A stretch of 64,000 nt of DNA from Tubulanus polymorphus (lineage: Eukaryota > Nemertea > Palaeonemertea > Tubulaniformes > Tubulanidae): contig NC_134032.1 in the NCBI RefSeq assembly GCF_964204645.1, forward strand, positions 3,376,916 through 3,440,915. The letters run 5' to 3'. Both the position numbers and the translations under genes were made by a program. The notes under the pieces were generated by a model that made no database searches, was not told the DNA's origin, and saw only the letters and a program-made list of their open reading frames with translations. Below are positions 17,978-29,173 of the stretch, one piece after another (positions within the stretch are counted from its first letter, which is position 1; each line of letters begins with the position of its first letter).

Positions 17978-18304
17978 TTAATCAACAATTTCTAAATCAT
18001 GATGACCGTCTTCATTTTTTCCATGATAGATTATTTTAAATCCTTCTAAATCTTTTAATTCCTCTGTACTCAATGAAACCCATTTATCGGGTAGAAATAC
18101 TTTAAATTCTCGCGATGTACTAACATTACAGTAACTTAAATTCGCTGATACTTTCTCTCCATATTTAGTTTTTATCTTTTCTAATTTCAATATTTTATGT
18201 TCAATTTCTTTTGTAACATCAACTAACTTTTTTATTTCAAATTGTTTTCTTGCTGGTTTTATTCTGTTATTTATTGTTGTTAAGAATGCTTTTCTATCTC
18301 CCAT
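17978..18304 (-). CDS. Terminal gene A, right copy, intact, 108 aa
   Basis: It starts at 18304 in TTATAAATGGG context, 40 bases inside the right tip, and ends at 17978 without breaks. The protein MGDRKAFLTTINNRIKPARK, then VDVTKEIEHKILKLEKIK, LSYCNVSTSREFKVFLPDKW, FKIIYHGKNEDGHHDLEIVD is soluble and Lys-rich, with a central helix predicted by its heptad-like LEKIKTKY stretch. No family recognised. It is the first gene from the end and transcribed inward, a place where replication-start or early regulatory genes often sit; inference only. Confidence 0.6.
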   Translation of the reverse strand: MGDRKAFLTTINNRIKPARKQFEIKKLVDVTKEIEHKILKLEKIKTKYGEKVSANLSYCNVSTSREFKVFLPDKWVSLSTEELKDLEGFKIIYHGKNEDGHHDLEIVD

Positions 18305-18343
18305 TTATAAGGAAAAAAAATTACTTGTGGTGATGAGTGGTGT
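18305..18343 (-). repeat. Right terminal inverted repeat tip of the dimer
   Basis: Reverse complement reads ACACCACTCATCACCACAAG then TAATTTTTTTTCC, matching 9736 onward. The flank beyond is CTAGTACTCTAGTACTC; the left flank (GGTCGTGCGGTCGAC) does not give an obvious 6-bp target duplication. Confidence 0.75.
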
Positions 18344-18418
18344 CTAGTACTCTAGTACTCTGGTACGAAACCCACATCTTCCAATTACTAATGCTTTGTC
18401 GAAATCCACCGTTGAACA

Positions 18419-18531
18419 GGACCCAGTTCCACAGTTGTGAGTTATAGTTAGCTCTGAGTTAAAGTTAGTTCATTTTCAATGAGTTAACTCAGAGTTGAAT
18501 CTTAACTCGGAACTGTGGAACTGGACCCAGG
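18419..18531. repeat. Palindromic MITE-like repeat, better copy
   Basis: The ends are inverted (GGACCCAGTTCCACAGTT at 18419; AACTGTGGAACTGGACCC ending near 18529), with inner GAGTTAAC repeats. A related copy is at 6628-6720. It is non-coding and about 113 bp. Confidence 0.8.
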
Positions 18532-18543
18532 ATTCTAAGACTG

Positions 18544-18592
18544 TGCAGAAAACCCGTTATCGCTGCTTTGCAGCTATATTTTAGTTTTGATT
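18544..18592. repeat. Short dispersed repeat, second copy at 51324-51362
   Basis: TGCAGAAAACCCGTTATCGC, then TGCTTTGCAGCTATATTT, recurs near 51324 as TGCAGAAAACCCGTCATCGC, then TGCTTAGCGGCTATATTTA. This points to a dispersed noncoding element. Confidence 0.65.
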
Positions 18593-19270
18593 TTAGTTTA
18601 TTTCAGAGAAAAGCAGAAGATTAAAATTACAATTAAGTTAAACAATTCAAATAAGAGAGAGAATCTTCGTTTTTAGATAGTGGAATTCGTCAACGGAACA
18701 CAAGCCCACTTTGTATTATTCAGTAATGTTCAAAATGTTTGGGCTGTATGGTCCGAATATGGGAACCAGAAAATCCACTTTAACAAAACGTCGCCTCCCA
18801 GTGAGATCAACTCTATTCAAAATGAAAGCCCTATCTCTCAATTCAGACAACTACAAGCAGGCAGGTGTTTGGTTGAATGTGTTTATATTACAGTCGACTA
18901 TGAATTATAATTTTTAGAAGAAGAGGCTTATTTTACTGCATTGTTCAAGTCCAGTTCTTCTTCTTCATGTTTTCTATTTAGGGATACATTTTTTTCCAAG
19001 CGATTTTTATACTAATTGATTTGGTTAGGTGCTCTAGGCAAAATGTTCAGGCAATTGGATTTCAGAAATTTGAACAATACGAGCTGTTAAGATGTGTTGG
19101 ACTAATCAGACTGAAACACCATGCGCCTTTCGTACCTACGCAGTCCTAGAAATGCATTTGGGGAGTGTTAAAATCTTTGGGAAAAAGCCAATGAAAATTG
19201 TATTCATATATGACATGATTAGTTAAAAAACCAATCAGATTTTTAGAGGTTGGTCCAGATTTCGGAATGC

Positions 19271-19280
19271 ATATATAATC
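19271..19280 (+). promoter_or_regulatory. TATA-like box of the PAN-domain gene
   Basis: ATATATAATC lies about 55-60 bp before the ATG at 19334. The same promoter block, including TATA and the TTCAACTGAGAATTTCATCA leader, is duplicated before the partial copy at 22850 (ATATAACATA near 22781), which supports it as a real promoter. Confidence 0.5.
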
Positions 19281-19333
19281 AGTATTTTGGTGTCATCCAC
19301 CGCATTCAACTGAGAATTTCATCAGACGAGATC

Positions 19334-21557
19334 ATGAACGCGATCAACATTTTACTGGTCGGTGTTTTCTGTTCCGTCGTCGCTGATGCGGTTTTAACCG
19401 AGTTCCGTATTCAACAATTCACTCGACTGCCAGAATGTTTGATAGGCGACAAACACCGCGAGATAAACTCACAAAACTGGGCGAAAACAAACCACGTGAT
19501 CGCAAACAGAAATGTTCAAAACATCATCAAGTGCGCTCGTGATTGTATGAATGATCAGAAATGTTCGGCCATGTCGTTCAACGGAGGACATTGTTACCTG
19601 TATGACGTCAACACCGACTACGCGTGCAGTGCCATCAACGGCATAACCAAGTACTACAAGGTAGGTTCATTCAAATACTAAATATCAAGTAAATTACAGT
19701 AGACATAGTAACAATTTACTGAATGCATTCTTAGAATTTAAAAAAATCGTTCAACGCAAAAAGAAATGATCCAGTTCAATAACTGTTACAGTAAACTTTG
19801 AACTGGATTTTTAGACTCCTGTGTCCATATATTATCACAGCACCTACCAAATATACAATACATTATACGAATAATCGATTCATTTAAGCGAAGAGTTCAT
19901 TCAGATTTAATTGAAATGTAGAAGGGAATTGAACGTTGGCGACCAACTGTCTACAAGCGACACCTGGCGCATCCTCGCCTGCCATACGTGGAATCCTCGA
20001 TTGCGACAGTAGCGGTGCGGGTATCTAATTAAAGCAGTTTATCGTAACGATTTTACTTGTTTAAAATCGGATGCAGAATAGCGCGAGGTCGGGACTCGAA
20101 ACTAACAAATGTGGCTTGGACTCTTGTTTTTGAAGTTGTCATTCAAAGAGTTAGTTCGTTGATGAGGTATAGAACTGTTATAACTGAAATGTACCGTCCT
20201 CGTCAGTCTTTACAGTATGATATATACTTTCTATGGTCTCGCGCTTTAAGGAAGTCTATTTTTCATGATATTATGTCATCAGTTAGTATAAAGTGACTTA
20301 TAAGTCTTAATTACGGGTGGGTTCTAAATCTATGTATTAACATGTGATGTACAAGTCACTATAATAGATAGATAAGTAAATACATGAAAACAATAAAATA
20401 TTACGTTTCTGTCTCTTAATGCAAAATTATTTCGTGAACTAATACGTTTATTATTAACATTTGTTTCAGAAGAGAGATGATGGACCGACCACTCCCGGTA
20501 CGAGTCCCAGCAACCGAAGCAGCAGCAGCAACAGCAGCAGTCGCAGCCGTAGCAGCAGCAGTAAATCCATGTGTAGCAAAAACAGTAAGTTATTTGCCTA
20601 TAATATTTGCATCTGGTTATCGCGGTAATCAAAGGGGATGAATTACACACGAAATCTGCCGTAAACTATGCATGATTCTAACCCACAAATCTGGAAAGGG
20701 GATACCTCAAACCAGTCGGCCATGGCGCTTTTATGATATCTCAAGACGACACTGTTACCAAAACGGAACGTTCTTAGTTTTGCCGCGCCTAAACGGACTT
20801 TTTAAGAAAGATTCGGCGTTTTCTTTTGTTTTAGCGAGCGTTCTGGTGTCCCCATATGCATAGCAGGAATTGTGGAATTGTACACGATTGTCCTGATCAG
20901 CCACACCGTACAAACCACTAGTTCACTGTACCGCATTTATCAAACTGATGCACGGTATATGTTCTTATTTCAGCTGATGAAGTCGTGCGACCAAATCTGC
21001 GCAAACTTTGTTATTTCTTCGATTTTGAGAAAGTTGATACTGAACGTGGAATCGTGTACGGAGAGGGAGCCAATATGACGGCGTATGATCATGAAACAGG
21101 GAACAACGTGAAACTCACACTGGTCGAAGGTGCTAATAACAGCCAAGCTGTGAACTCGACGATTAAGTATCTGAAATTGTATTTTGGAGTCAGAAAGAAA
21201 CCTATAAAGATAAAGAGCTACTCGATTTCTCTATTAGTTGGTGGATTTGGTGCCGGATCGGTTTACATGAAGAAATACTTGCTGTTGTATCACAGTGGAC
21301 GTAAAGTTGAGTGTGGGAAATATCCGGAGAAAAAGATACTAGAGTATCGAATCGATGGTAGTTTATTCGGCAAGGGGAAATGGGTTTCATTGAGATGCAC
21401 AAACGGCGATTTGTACGTTAATCATGCGCGCATGTCAATCCATCAAATTGTTAAGGCGCCGATGTACCAAACGAAGGTTGGTTACCCAATTTTCCGCCAT
21501 TTGTCACATACCAATTATGGCACTGTGGATAACCTTACATTAAATGTTTGGTATTAA
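19334..21557 (+). CDS. Secreted protein: signal peptide, PAN/apple-like domain, Ser-rich linker, unknown C-terminal domain (3 exons)
   Basis: Exon 1 (19334-19660) encodes a signal peptide (MNAINILLVGVFCSVVADA) and a small Cys-rich domain ending CARDCMNDQKCSAMSFN, GGHCYLYDVNTDYAC, the pattern of a PAN/apple fold that binds protein or sugar. The donor is AAG|GTAGGT. Exon 2 (20470-20584; TTTCAG acceptor) encodes KRDDGPTTPGTSPSNRS and a run of Ser/Arg codons, a linker. Its donor is ACA|GTAAGT. Exon 3 (20974-21557) encodes about 190 residues, beginning LRKLCYFFDFEKVDTERG, with GTVDNLTLNVWY at the end, resembling a beta-rich lectin-like module that I cannot name. Phases agree (0, then 1). AATAAA lies at 21571-21576. 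It probably acts outside the cell. No breaks. Confidence 0.8.
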
Positions 21558-21599
21558 CGAACTCGAAGTAAATAAAGATCATCAAAGCACTACAGTCCT

Positions 21600-21790
21600 T
21601 ATATTTTATTATAATTTTAATTATAATTATAATAATTATTATAATAAGTATAATTATTATAATAAGTATAATTATAATGATTATTATTAATATTATTAAT
21701 AATCATTAATTGTCACTAATTATTATTTATACTATTATTAGTATTTTTATTACCATTATTATTACTGTTGCATGTATTATCATTGATATT
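21600..21790. repeat. AT-rich simple repeat (ATTATA/TAATTAT)
   Basis: A run of TATAATTAT and ATTATT steps directly after the PAN gene polyadenylation signal. No gene content. Confidence 0.8.
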
Positions 21791-22144
21791 GATTTAACTT
21801 TGTAAGCGATAGTGTAGTTGGCATTGACCGAATTATGTGAAATGCGCAGTACGTTTTCCGTGTGAGCATTTTTTTCGTTGGATCTCGGCCTAACAAAAAG
21901 AGAGATATAAAAACGAAAATTGGAGCATAGTTTTTATCATATCATATAATATGAAAAGAGAACGAAAATTGTCCTTCAATATTTGAATCGACTACTAATT
22001 GTGTGTTTAATGTTTAGAATTTGCGGATGACGGGTTTCGATTATTAAATTTGTTCCTTGAGAAGAATAACGTTCACCTTTTCTAAATGTTAAAATGTAAG
22101 AATAATTTTCTAAACAAATACGTTGTTATTTACGCTGGTTTCAG

Positions 22145-22306
22145 AAGAGATATGATGGACCAACTGCCGCCAGCAGCTGCAGCAGTAGCACCAGTAGCAG
22201 AATCAGCTGTAGAAGCAGCGGTAGCAGCAGCAGCATCAGCAGCTATATCAGCAGGAGCAGCAGTAACAGCAGTAGTAGCACCAGCAGCAGCTATAGATTA
22301 TTGAAT
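22145..22306 (+). pseudogene. Duplicated Ser-rich exon of the PAN-domain gene, isolated
   Basis: After a TTTCAG acceptor the frame KRYDGPTAASSCSSSTSSR repeats the exon 2 pattern (KRDDGPTTPG...) with more Ser codons, and runs to a region without the expected donor. No exon 1 precedes it within the copy, and the promoter plus exon 1 copy lies downstream (22850). So the duplicated exons are out of order. Read in another frame it gives an Ala-rich false ORF. Confidence 0.65.
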
Positions 22307-22599
22307 AAAAATCAGAAGACTCAAATGGCAACTAACTTTCCGCCAAAATACATGGGGAGGAAACGCATGCATCTAATCATTCGTCATACCGGCTACATTT
22401 ATAATACCATCTCAAATACGACAATATATTTGTTTTTTTTCGTTAACTTCAGCGAATTCACAGTAATTTACCATTTACTGCAACCATCGCAACTATCACT
22501 TTCAACTGTAGCTACATCAACTGCAGCGAAAAGCAAAGATACGATTCTACAATCAACACTTTTCGAACCTAAAGGCCTACATTCTAATTCCAGACAGTT

Positions 22600-23040
22600 T
22601 CTAGATTCTAAACGATTTAGTTTTTTTGCTTTTGGCGATAAATTCAGGCAATCGTTTTTCAGAAATTTGGACAATGCGAGCTGTGAAGATGTGTTGGACC
22701 AATCAGACTCAAACATCTTGCACCTTTCCACTGCAAATCGTTTTAAATGCAAAAAGGGAGTGATACATTTTCTTATTCATATATAACATAATCATAATCA
22801 TAGAGGTGTCATTCAACACATTCAACTGAGAATTTCATCAGATGAGATCATGAACGCAATCAACATTCTACTGGTCGGTGTTTTCTGTCTCGTCGTCGCC
22901 GATGAGGTTTTCACCGAGTTCCGCATTCAACAATATACTCGACTGCCAGAATGTTTGATAGGCGACAAACACAGCGAGAAAAACTCACAAAATTGGGCGA
23001 AAACAAACCACGTGATCGCAAACAGAAATGTACGTAGTCG
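22600..23040 (+). pseudogene. Duplicated promoter and truncated exon 1 of the PAN-domain gene
   Basis: The block from about 22640 repeats the upstream region of the first gene (TTCAGAAATTTGGACAATGC, GATGTGTTGGACCAATCAG), then a TATA-like element and an ATG at 22850. The product MNAINILLVGVFCLVVADE, then FRIQQYTRLPECLIGDKH, matches the first gene up to NRNV at about 23030, then stops at 23051. The PAN cysteines are missing. It is a partial duplicate. Confidence 0.75.
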
Positions 23041-23303
23041 AGTGCGGAGCTAATTGTATTGAAGCTGCTTTTTGCATTTTTGAGGCAAATGGGAAAGCTC
23101 TACTGGAAAATCAATTGGCTGGATTTTAGCTTTTGTCTCCGTTACTTTAAACAAGGGGCCAGCTACACACTGCGCAAGTAAAAATAAAGTTAAATAAGAG
23201 ACTGAAAATTATTTTACAAATAAAACAATTTTAGAAACATTAATGTTCTTTAGAACAACGGTCCCTCAACCCTCGTTATAATTCCACTTTATTATACGGT
23301 TTA

Positions 23304-23687
23304 TTGTTCAGTGTATTCTGTTTCAGCGAAACCTTTGTTGAAGTGGCCCGTAACCTTTTAACTGAGAAAATGAAAGTTTCTCTCGCTTCAGAAAGCAGTA
23401 AAGCTGTTTTAGACATAGCACATCGTATCGGATCGGGGAGTAAGTGCCCAAATAGTTATCCGCCTCGCAGCGGGCAAATTGAAGCTATGACGTATAGCAA
23501 AAACCTAAAAGGTTCGAATTACTGCGTACGAGACCAACTACCCCTAAAAATGAAAGATAGAGCAGCCGCCCAAATCAACGACTTCAAAGCGCTAAAAGAC
23601 AATGAACAAAACCGTGTGAGAATGGTTCGAGATATGCTCATGCTGAATGGTGAAATCAAGCGACCGGAGTTTCTCGCAACCCACTAA
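23304..23687 (+). pseudogene. LINE ORF1-like fragment
   Basis: An open stretch of 127 codons with VARNLLTEKMKV, VLDIAHRIGSGSK, LKGSNYCVRDQLPLKMKDRA and MLMLNGEIKRPEF. The ARNLL...AHRIG... and RDQLP...LNG patterns are ones I recall from ORF1-type RNA-binding proteins of invertebrate non-LTR retrotransposons. It has no reverse transcriptase nearby. The start lies in an unsupported context, so it is called a fragment. Confidence 0.45.
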
Positions 23688-23689
23688 CG

Positions 23690-26560
23690 CCCGACATAGT
23701 GGATTTAGTTGAAATTCACGAAACCGAATTAATTCAATCAAAAATAAAATTGATCGAAAATTGTGAGATTCGCGCTTGTGCTATTCGTACTGAAAAGGTT
23801 CACGAAATCATTCATTCTAAAAGCTCAGGTTTTTAGCGTTTAGTGGATTGGAAGCAAATTCATCCCAAAGTCGATATTTCGAATATCAGACCAGGTCAAT
23901 TTTAGACAAAAAACCACAATAAAAAGAAAAACTATCTGGTAACCACTTGTCTATGGAAACCAACAGGTCCATTTTCCTTCGTTTGACATTCCGAGGAATA
24001 TTCCTCCCGAAGTCGATATGAATATCAGACCTGAAGGTCAAATTCTCTTCGTTTGACCTTGGGAGGAATATTCACAATCAATTTTTGTTGTTGATTAGAA
24101 AAAAATGTGGTGAACAATACGATTTGTTAGAAATCAGCGTTAGTAATTCGGTGGGAGATCTTGCATGTGTGACCCCCAGGTATACGTATCTATCGGCAAC
24201 CTCTTAGAGGGTATCAGGATCCCATCATCCCGCGCCGACATGATAGGAGCATCATTCCGCGGATTTCTCCAAAAATTCATCATACGTTCGAATTAGCAGA
24301 ACGTGTTATTAAGGATAATGAAACGGAATAAGAGAAGTAAAGAAAACATATGGTTGTGTTTGGTATTTTTTAACATTATCAGATGAGATAGTTTTGCTCT
24401 ATCCATGATCTAACGAGCTCGTTTTTAAAACTAAACAATCTATTGGTGGTGCAGTAATTGAATGTATATATCGCAAACCGTTCTAAGATTTTTCGGATTA
24501 AAGTTGCTTTATAAACGTATCATTTTAGTGAGGACCGGTAGAATACCTTACGTCAAAAACGTTAGAATATTGCTTGAAGTTAGAATATATACAGGGTCAG
24601 TACAGCGGTGCTGGCAGTGCATTTTACGGTGTCCGTTGAACCGCATTATGACAATATCTGTTTACATTGTATCCTGTTATTGGGTTCGGTCTTTGAAATC
24701 ATGTAATGCGTTCGATTTGTATTGTCAACCTGTTCCGAGGATTCATTCTTAACACACGTTGAATTTACTATACACGCGCATTACGACCGGTCCTCAGGCG
24801 AAGTTAGGTGAGTTGAATCTTAAACGGGATTTTTTTTTTTAATCTGAAACTTTTTTCGAATACGAATGACTAATCGGCAGTTCACATTTCGGGGATAAAG
24901 ACACCCTGTCTTGGGGGGGGGGGGTGGTCTCACTAGACTAGAGCATCAAACCTTTACGTACTTCTTACGCCTAATAGTTTGTGGGTCCATCTATATGGAA
25001 AATGTCTATATTGCTGTTGTTGCTGACAATACCCACGGAAATTATGCCCTGGGTAAAAGTTACCAGTCCTTAAAACTTTCAACAGATTTTAAATGGGTAT
25101 AGTGTTCACAATAAACAGAATAGTTTAATGATTGTATCTACATGTACACTGTTAAATGCACACGTATTTACGGTTTTGTGAAATGTAGAATATCGCTTTT
25201 GGGACGCGGTCCTATGTTTCACTGTGCCATTGTGTGTATTCCATGTCATATTTGATTTCTATGGTTTACACTGTTCATATTGCAGTGACATATTGATATT
25301 GTTGCTTGAATAAATCTGTAAGCATTTGTAACATCAAATTGTAGGAATCAATTCTGTTTCTGGTCTCTCTAGTCAAACACCACGATCCTATATATGTTTA
25401 ATATATTTTTAGAGGCATTTGCGTTTTGGAATTTTAAGAGTAAGCTGGTTGTTGCTATGTTTAGCTGAGACTCGGTGAGCAACTACTCTATAAGCCTATT
25501 CAGGGAAGTTAGTCGACTTGCACTCTTAACAATGCCATTTTTAATTACAGTGTGTCACCTGTGATGTGTCATCTTGCCTATAGCTGAACTCAGTAATTAG
25601 TAACCAAGCAATGGTACAGACATTTTTGAGTAATGTTTAGTGTGTTTGTGAAGGGGCCTCATTGCAGTTTTATACATTTCTTTCTCTTCAAGAACATCAA
25701 GTAGAACGACGTAAATCATAACATCATAGATATTATGATTTTTTCTTTAACTGAAAGGTGAGTCTATTACTTAAGTATTTTGTTTCTATTTGACAAGGTC
25801 TATGTTTGGAAATAGGAAATAGGCCCTAAGTTTGTTCGTGTCAATCTTTCTATAAATACTATAATTGGGATGCCTTCTTATTAAAATATTTAAACGAAGA
25901 AAGTTCCTTCTCAAGGCCCTCGAACCATAGTTACCAGAAAATTAATCATCTCTGTATGATATTCAACCTATAACATAACCTTTTGTCATACTTTTATTTC
26001 GCAGTCGTCAGTAGAATGCTTTCTGTAAAACTATTGTAAAACTATTTTTCCCATCAAAACCAGTTTGCACAACTGTGATGAGTAATAAATATATACTATA
26101 CTATACTAGTATAAATACTGTTGAATGCTGTAATATCGCATGATATACCCGATGAAACAACTAAACAATAGTCAGAGCTCGTCCTTTGAATTTGGATACT
26201 AGATTACGGCATATCTAAAAACCACCTCAGTAGGCCTAATTTGTAATATTATACGGCATTGTATAATATAGGGAAATAGCTAATCTTTTTTTTTTCTTTT
26301 AATAACTAATATTCAATCATTGGATTCAAGTATACATAATATACAGGCGTTATATGTTTTTTTGGTCGATAAAAAGAATTCTTTTTAGAAATATTCTTCG
26401 GTAGAGTGTTGAGATTTTTTTCTATGACCACAATTAACGATCAATCACATTTTTTTCAAATAATTATTAAGCACTGTTTTCAGAAACAAATATTTTACCC
26501 GGTGAAATTTACCATACATTTCATCAGTAAATACATTAAGAGCAGTAATGTTATGAAATG
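23690..26560. other. Noncoding stretch
   Basis: No supported gene. Related short blocks with GGAGGAATATTC recur near 23990 and 24060. A poly-G run lies at 24915-24926. Several open frames of up to 96 codons lack domains or splice context. Confidence 0.5.
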
Positions 26561-26584
26561 AACATGAAAAATTGCTCTTTTATG

Positions 26585-26855
26585 AGAAAAAAACTCTTTT
26601 ATGACGAAATGTAATCCTTTAATTTGTGTAGGTCCGAAAAGTGACTTATATCCTGGTCACGGCACCATGTGGGATTTTACGGGCTCAAACCCGGAGCTAT
26701 GATCGACGACTTGATCGCCTTGAGTTCCATATCATAATTGACTCTATTGTTTTCATCGTACACAAACAAACTTGTTACGAAGGGTCGATTAGGGTCGCCT
26801 CACTGGGGTCACCCAAGGGTCGTCGGTCTCTTACATATTTTCAACCTCATCCTCG
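26585..26855. repeat. Dispersed repeat copy 1 (pair with 28520-28788)
   Basis: About 260 bp from GACGAAATGTAATCC to TTTTCAACCTCATCC is closely matched at 28530-28788. Shared blocks include GGTCACGGCACCATGTGGG and TGTTACGAAGGGTCGA. The second copy is interrupted by the gypsy LTR exactly after CTCATCC. Neither copy encodes a recognisable protein. Confidence 0.8.
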
Positions 26856-27489
26856 ATCCCAACATCCTCATAATCCGCATCCTCGAACTCGTATGTATCC
26901 CCTCTTTATCCTGCCAGGCTTTCCGTGGTTGTCCAAGCGAAATGATAATATTTCAATAAAGACAGTTTGTGGTATATTGTGATATACGTATCTTTATTAT
27001 GTTATTCAAAATTCAAAGAAATTGTCTAAGGGGTCCAAATCTAAACCAATACCCCTCCCTCTCGGAGTCTACCCGAGCCCATCGCGCCCTCAAATCGAAA
27101 GGCCGTTTCTCCCGCAGGCCTATATCGTCGTCGACCCGCCGGGTAGCTCGATTTTAGATGTATACATTCCGCCGCCACCTCCGGCTTATCGACTTCTTCG
27201 TAACCTGAAAAGAAATAAAGCCAACTGTGACAAAATCTACCATTCGCTGTAAAAAGGGATTCACTGATTCGGACGACTGTAAGACTCTTATGATGCGAGT
27301 ATTGCGCATCTGTTTACTTTTCTGCCTATCTTATTCGCTTTGAGGAATTTCTAGGTAAAGTCGAGTCATATTAAATTTAGGCTAAGCGTGGCCTATATGA
27401 TAATTCTGGACGAAACTCATGTATTTCTTGAGCCATCTGCTCAACGAGGCGTATCTTTCTTTTTCCGCAGTCGTAAGTTTCGGCTTCTG

Positions 27490-27640
27490 CCTTGATAAAA
27501 ACACTATATAGAGAGAATCCTACAATGAAAACGAAAGACAATGTCAAAAAATATTTCCTACAGCCATAGTTTATTCGACGTTTCGACTATATTCTAGTAG
27601 TCGTCTTGAGGAATGACCAGGAATTTCTCGTTTGCAAAGG
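27490..27640 (-). repeat. Penelope-like LTR fragment with ribozyme-like core
   Basis: CGACGTTTCGACTATATTCT then AGTAGTCGTCTTGAG (27577-27610) resembles the Penelope-like terminal sequence at 44612-44656 (CAACGTTTCGACTATATCCT...). Reverse complement gives a GAC...GTC stem followed by GAAAC, as in hammerhead-type cores. Confidence 0.5.
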
Positions 27641-28171
27641 TTCCGGGATATCACATCTTAAAACATATTCTTTCCTCCGGTCGTTCGTTTTCAACATATG
27701 ATCGAATTCTAGTGTCTACTGATATCTGATAATGATATACAACTATACCGCCGCATTTTGAAACAATTAAAAAGAAAATATCCATAGCATTTCCCTGTTA
27801 TATATAGGAGATAAACCTAGTACGGCTTCAGTACGGTGCAGTTATTGGGTTCCTTCCTATTGTACAGTTGCAAGGTTTCTTAGTCACAATTTTTAATGGT
27901 TTTTCTGTAAGACAATCCATAGCAATTCCCAGCAAATATAGCAAACTAGGTAGTAATGATAACCTTTCATAGTGATGCAAGGGCTAGTAAAGCCCCTCAT
28001 CAATGTATACTATACTGTTGTGCATGAATTTGATTACTTGACTGGGCCTATGTGCAGTTGCAAGATTGCATATGTAGACTCCTTAAAAGATTAAATGAAC
28101 ATGACAAATTGCGCTTCCAAACCATTTGCGAACATTTCTCATTACTTCATCGTTGAATTTATTTCTTCCGG

Positions 28172-28354
28172 TTACAACGATATCGCATCATCATCCTCTG
28201 ACTCTGATTCCGACGATATCTCCGGCGAAATCTGATTTTTCTGCATTATCGGATTCATCTGATTCCTCATCTGAACTTCGATTTCGTTATGATCACCTTC
28301 AGAGAGTATTCGATTTACATCGGCGGCCGAAAAAACGCGTCGTGTTGCTGACAT
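28172..28354 (-). pseudogene. Possible piggyBac-type transposase N-terminal fragment
   Basis: From the ATG at 28354: MSATRRVFSAADVNRILSEG and an acidic tail SSESESEDDDAISL, stop at 28172. An N-terminus of this kind (short basic start, then Ser/Asp/Glu-rich) is common in piggyBac-derived transposases, but no catalytic domain follows. Weak call. Confidence 0.3.
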
Positions 28355-28529
28355 TGTAACTATCTGAATGACTGAGCACAGACCCACTGATGCTACTACG
28401 CGGCCGGTCAACAAAAACACACGTGTTAAAATGATACAAATGCATTGGGAGATTGCGTTACTTGGTTCTGGATCGCGTTGATATATTCCCAGTAACATGT
28501 GTTGGAAACAAATTTCAAAAAAACTCTTT

Positions 28530-28788
28530 AGTGACGAAATGTAATCCTTTTCTTTGTGTGGGTCCAAAAGTGACTTATATCCTGGTCACGGCACCATGTG
28601 GGCTTTTAAGGGCCCAAACCCGGAGCTTTAATCGACTTGATCGCCTTGAATTCCATATCATAACTGACTCTTTATTGTTTTCATCGTACACAAGCAAACT
28701 TGTTACGAAGGGTCGACTAGGGTCGCCTCACTGGGGTCACCCAAGGGTCGTCTGTCTCTTACATATTTTCGACCTCATCCTGTAGTAT
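28530..28788. repeat. Dispersed repeat copy 2, interrupted by the gypsy LTR
   Basis: Matches 26590-26855. The similarity stops at CTCATCC|TGTAG, where the gypsy LTR begins, so the retrotransposon landed in this repeat. Confidence 0.8.
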
Positions 28789-29173
28789 ATGCATGCCGAA
28801 CTTAGACACAACCAACGTTAGGTTGTAAGATCCTCGGTTGATGGTGATTTCCAATGTGGGGTAACTAGTCAGAGGTATACAGCCAGGAACGGTAAGAGTC
28901 GAATATACGCGTGTTGTATAGATTTACTGGTCGATGATATAAAGTAAAATGACAATTTAACATAATCGGGGGTTAGTTTATATAGATATATGGTTAGTTA
29001 CAAGAAACATGATATGACATATATAATCTGATTAGTCGTGGTTAATAAGTTGATCTCCCGTGTTTGTAAACAACAAGGGGGTTTCCAAGAGATTAACCAC
29101 GTCTAGACAAGAAAAGTTCGATATTAATAATTAATTACGTAAATAGGTCGATAGTAATCCTATCTGCGTAACA
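28789..29173 (-). repeat. 3' LTR of the gypsy element
   Basis: 385 bp with TG...CA ends: in the minus direction TGTTACGCAG at 29173 to ATACTACA at 28789. It is preceded by the polypurine tract (29174-29190). It shares only its TGTTACG start with the solo LTR at 42022-42272. Confidence 0.75.

Larger units (their letters stand above)
9736..18343. mobile_element. Inverted dimer of two Polinton/adintovirus-like right halves
   Basis: The two ends are inverted copies: ACACCACTCATCACCACAAG starts at 9736 and its reverse complement ends at 18343. The gene order in from the left is terminal gene, membrane gene, unknown gene with overlapping basic gene, repeats, ATPase and integrase tail. The same order is read inward from the right end. 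The left arm (9736 to about 13060) continues past the integrase remnant into two small genes. The right arm (about 13073 to 18343) continues into the capsid gene. All main genes therefore point away from a centre near 13065. The right arm is about 0.9 kb longer through a later insertion. No clear target duplication is seen at the outer ends. Confidence 0.85.

Noticed and set aside
20330-20650. Cys-rich minus-strand ORF
   Set aside because: It is the antisense of the Ser-codon-rich exon 2 of the PAN-domain gene.
22086-22304. Ala-rich ORF
   Set aside because: It is a frame-shifted reading of the duplicated Ser-rich exon.
24462-24752. 96-codon ORF with several cysteines
   Set aside because: No signal peptide, no splice signals and biased composition; likely chance.
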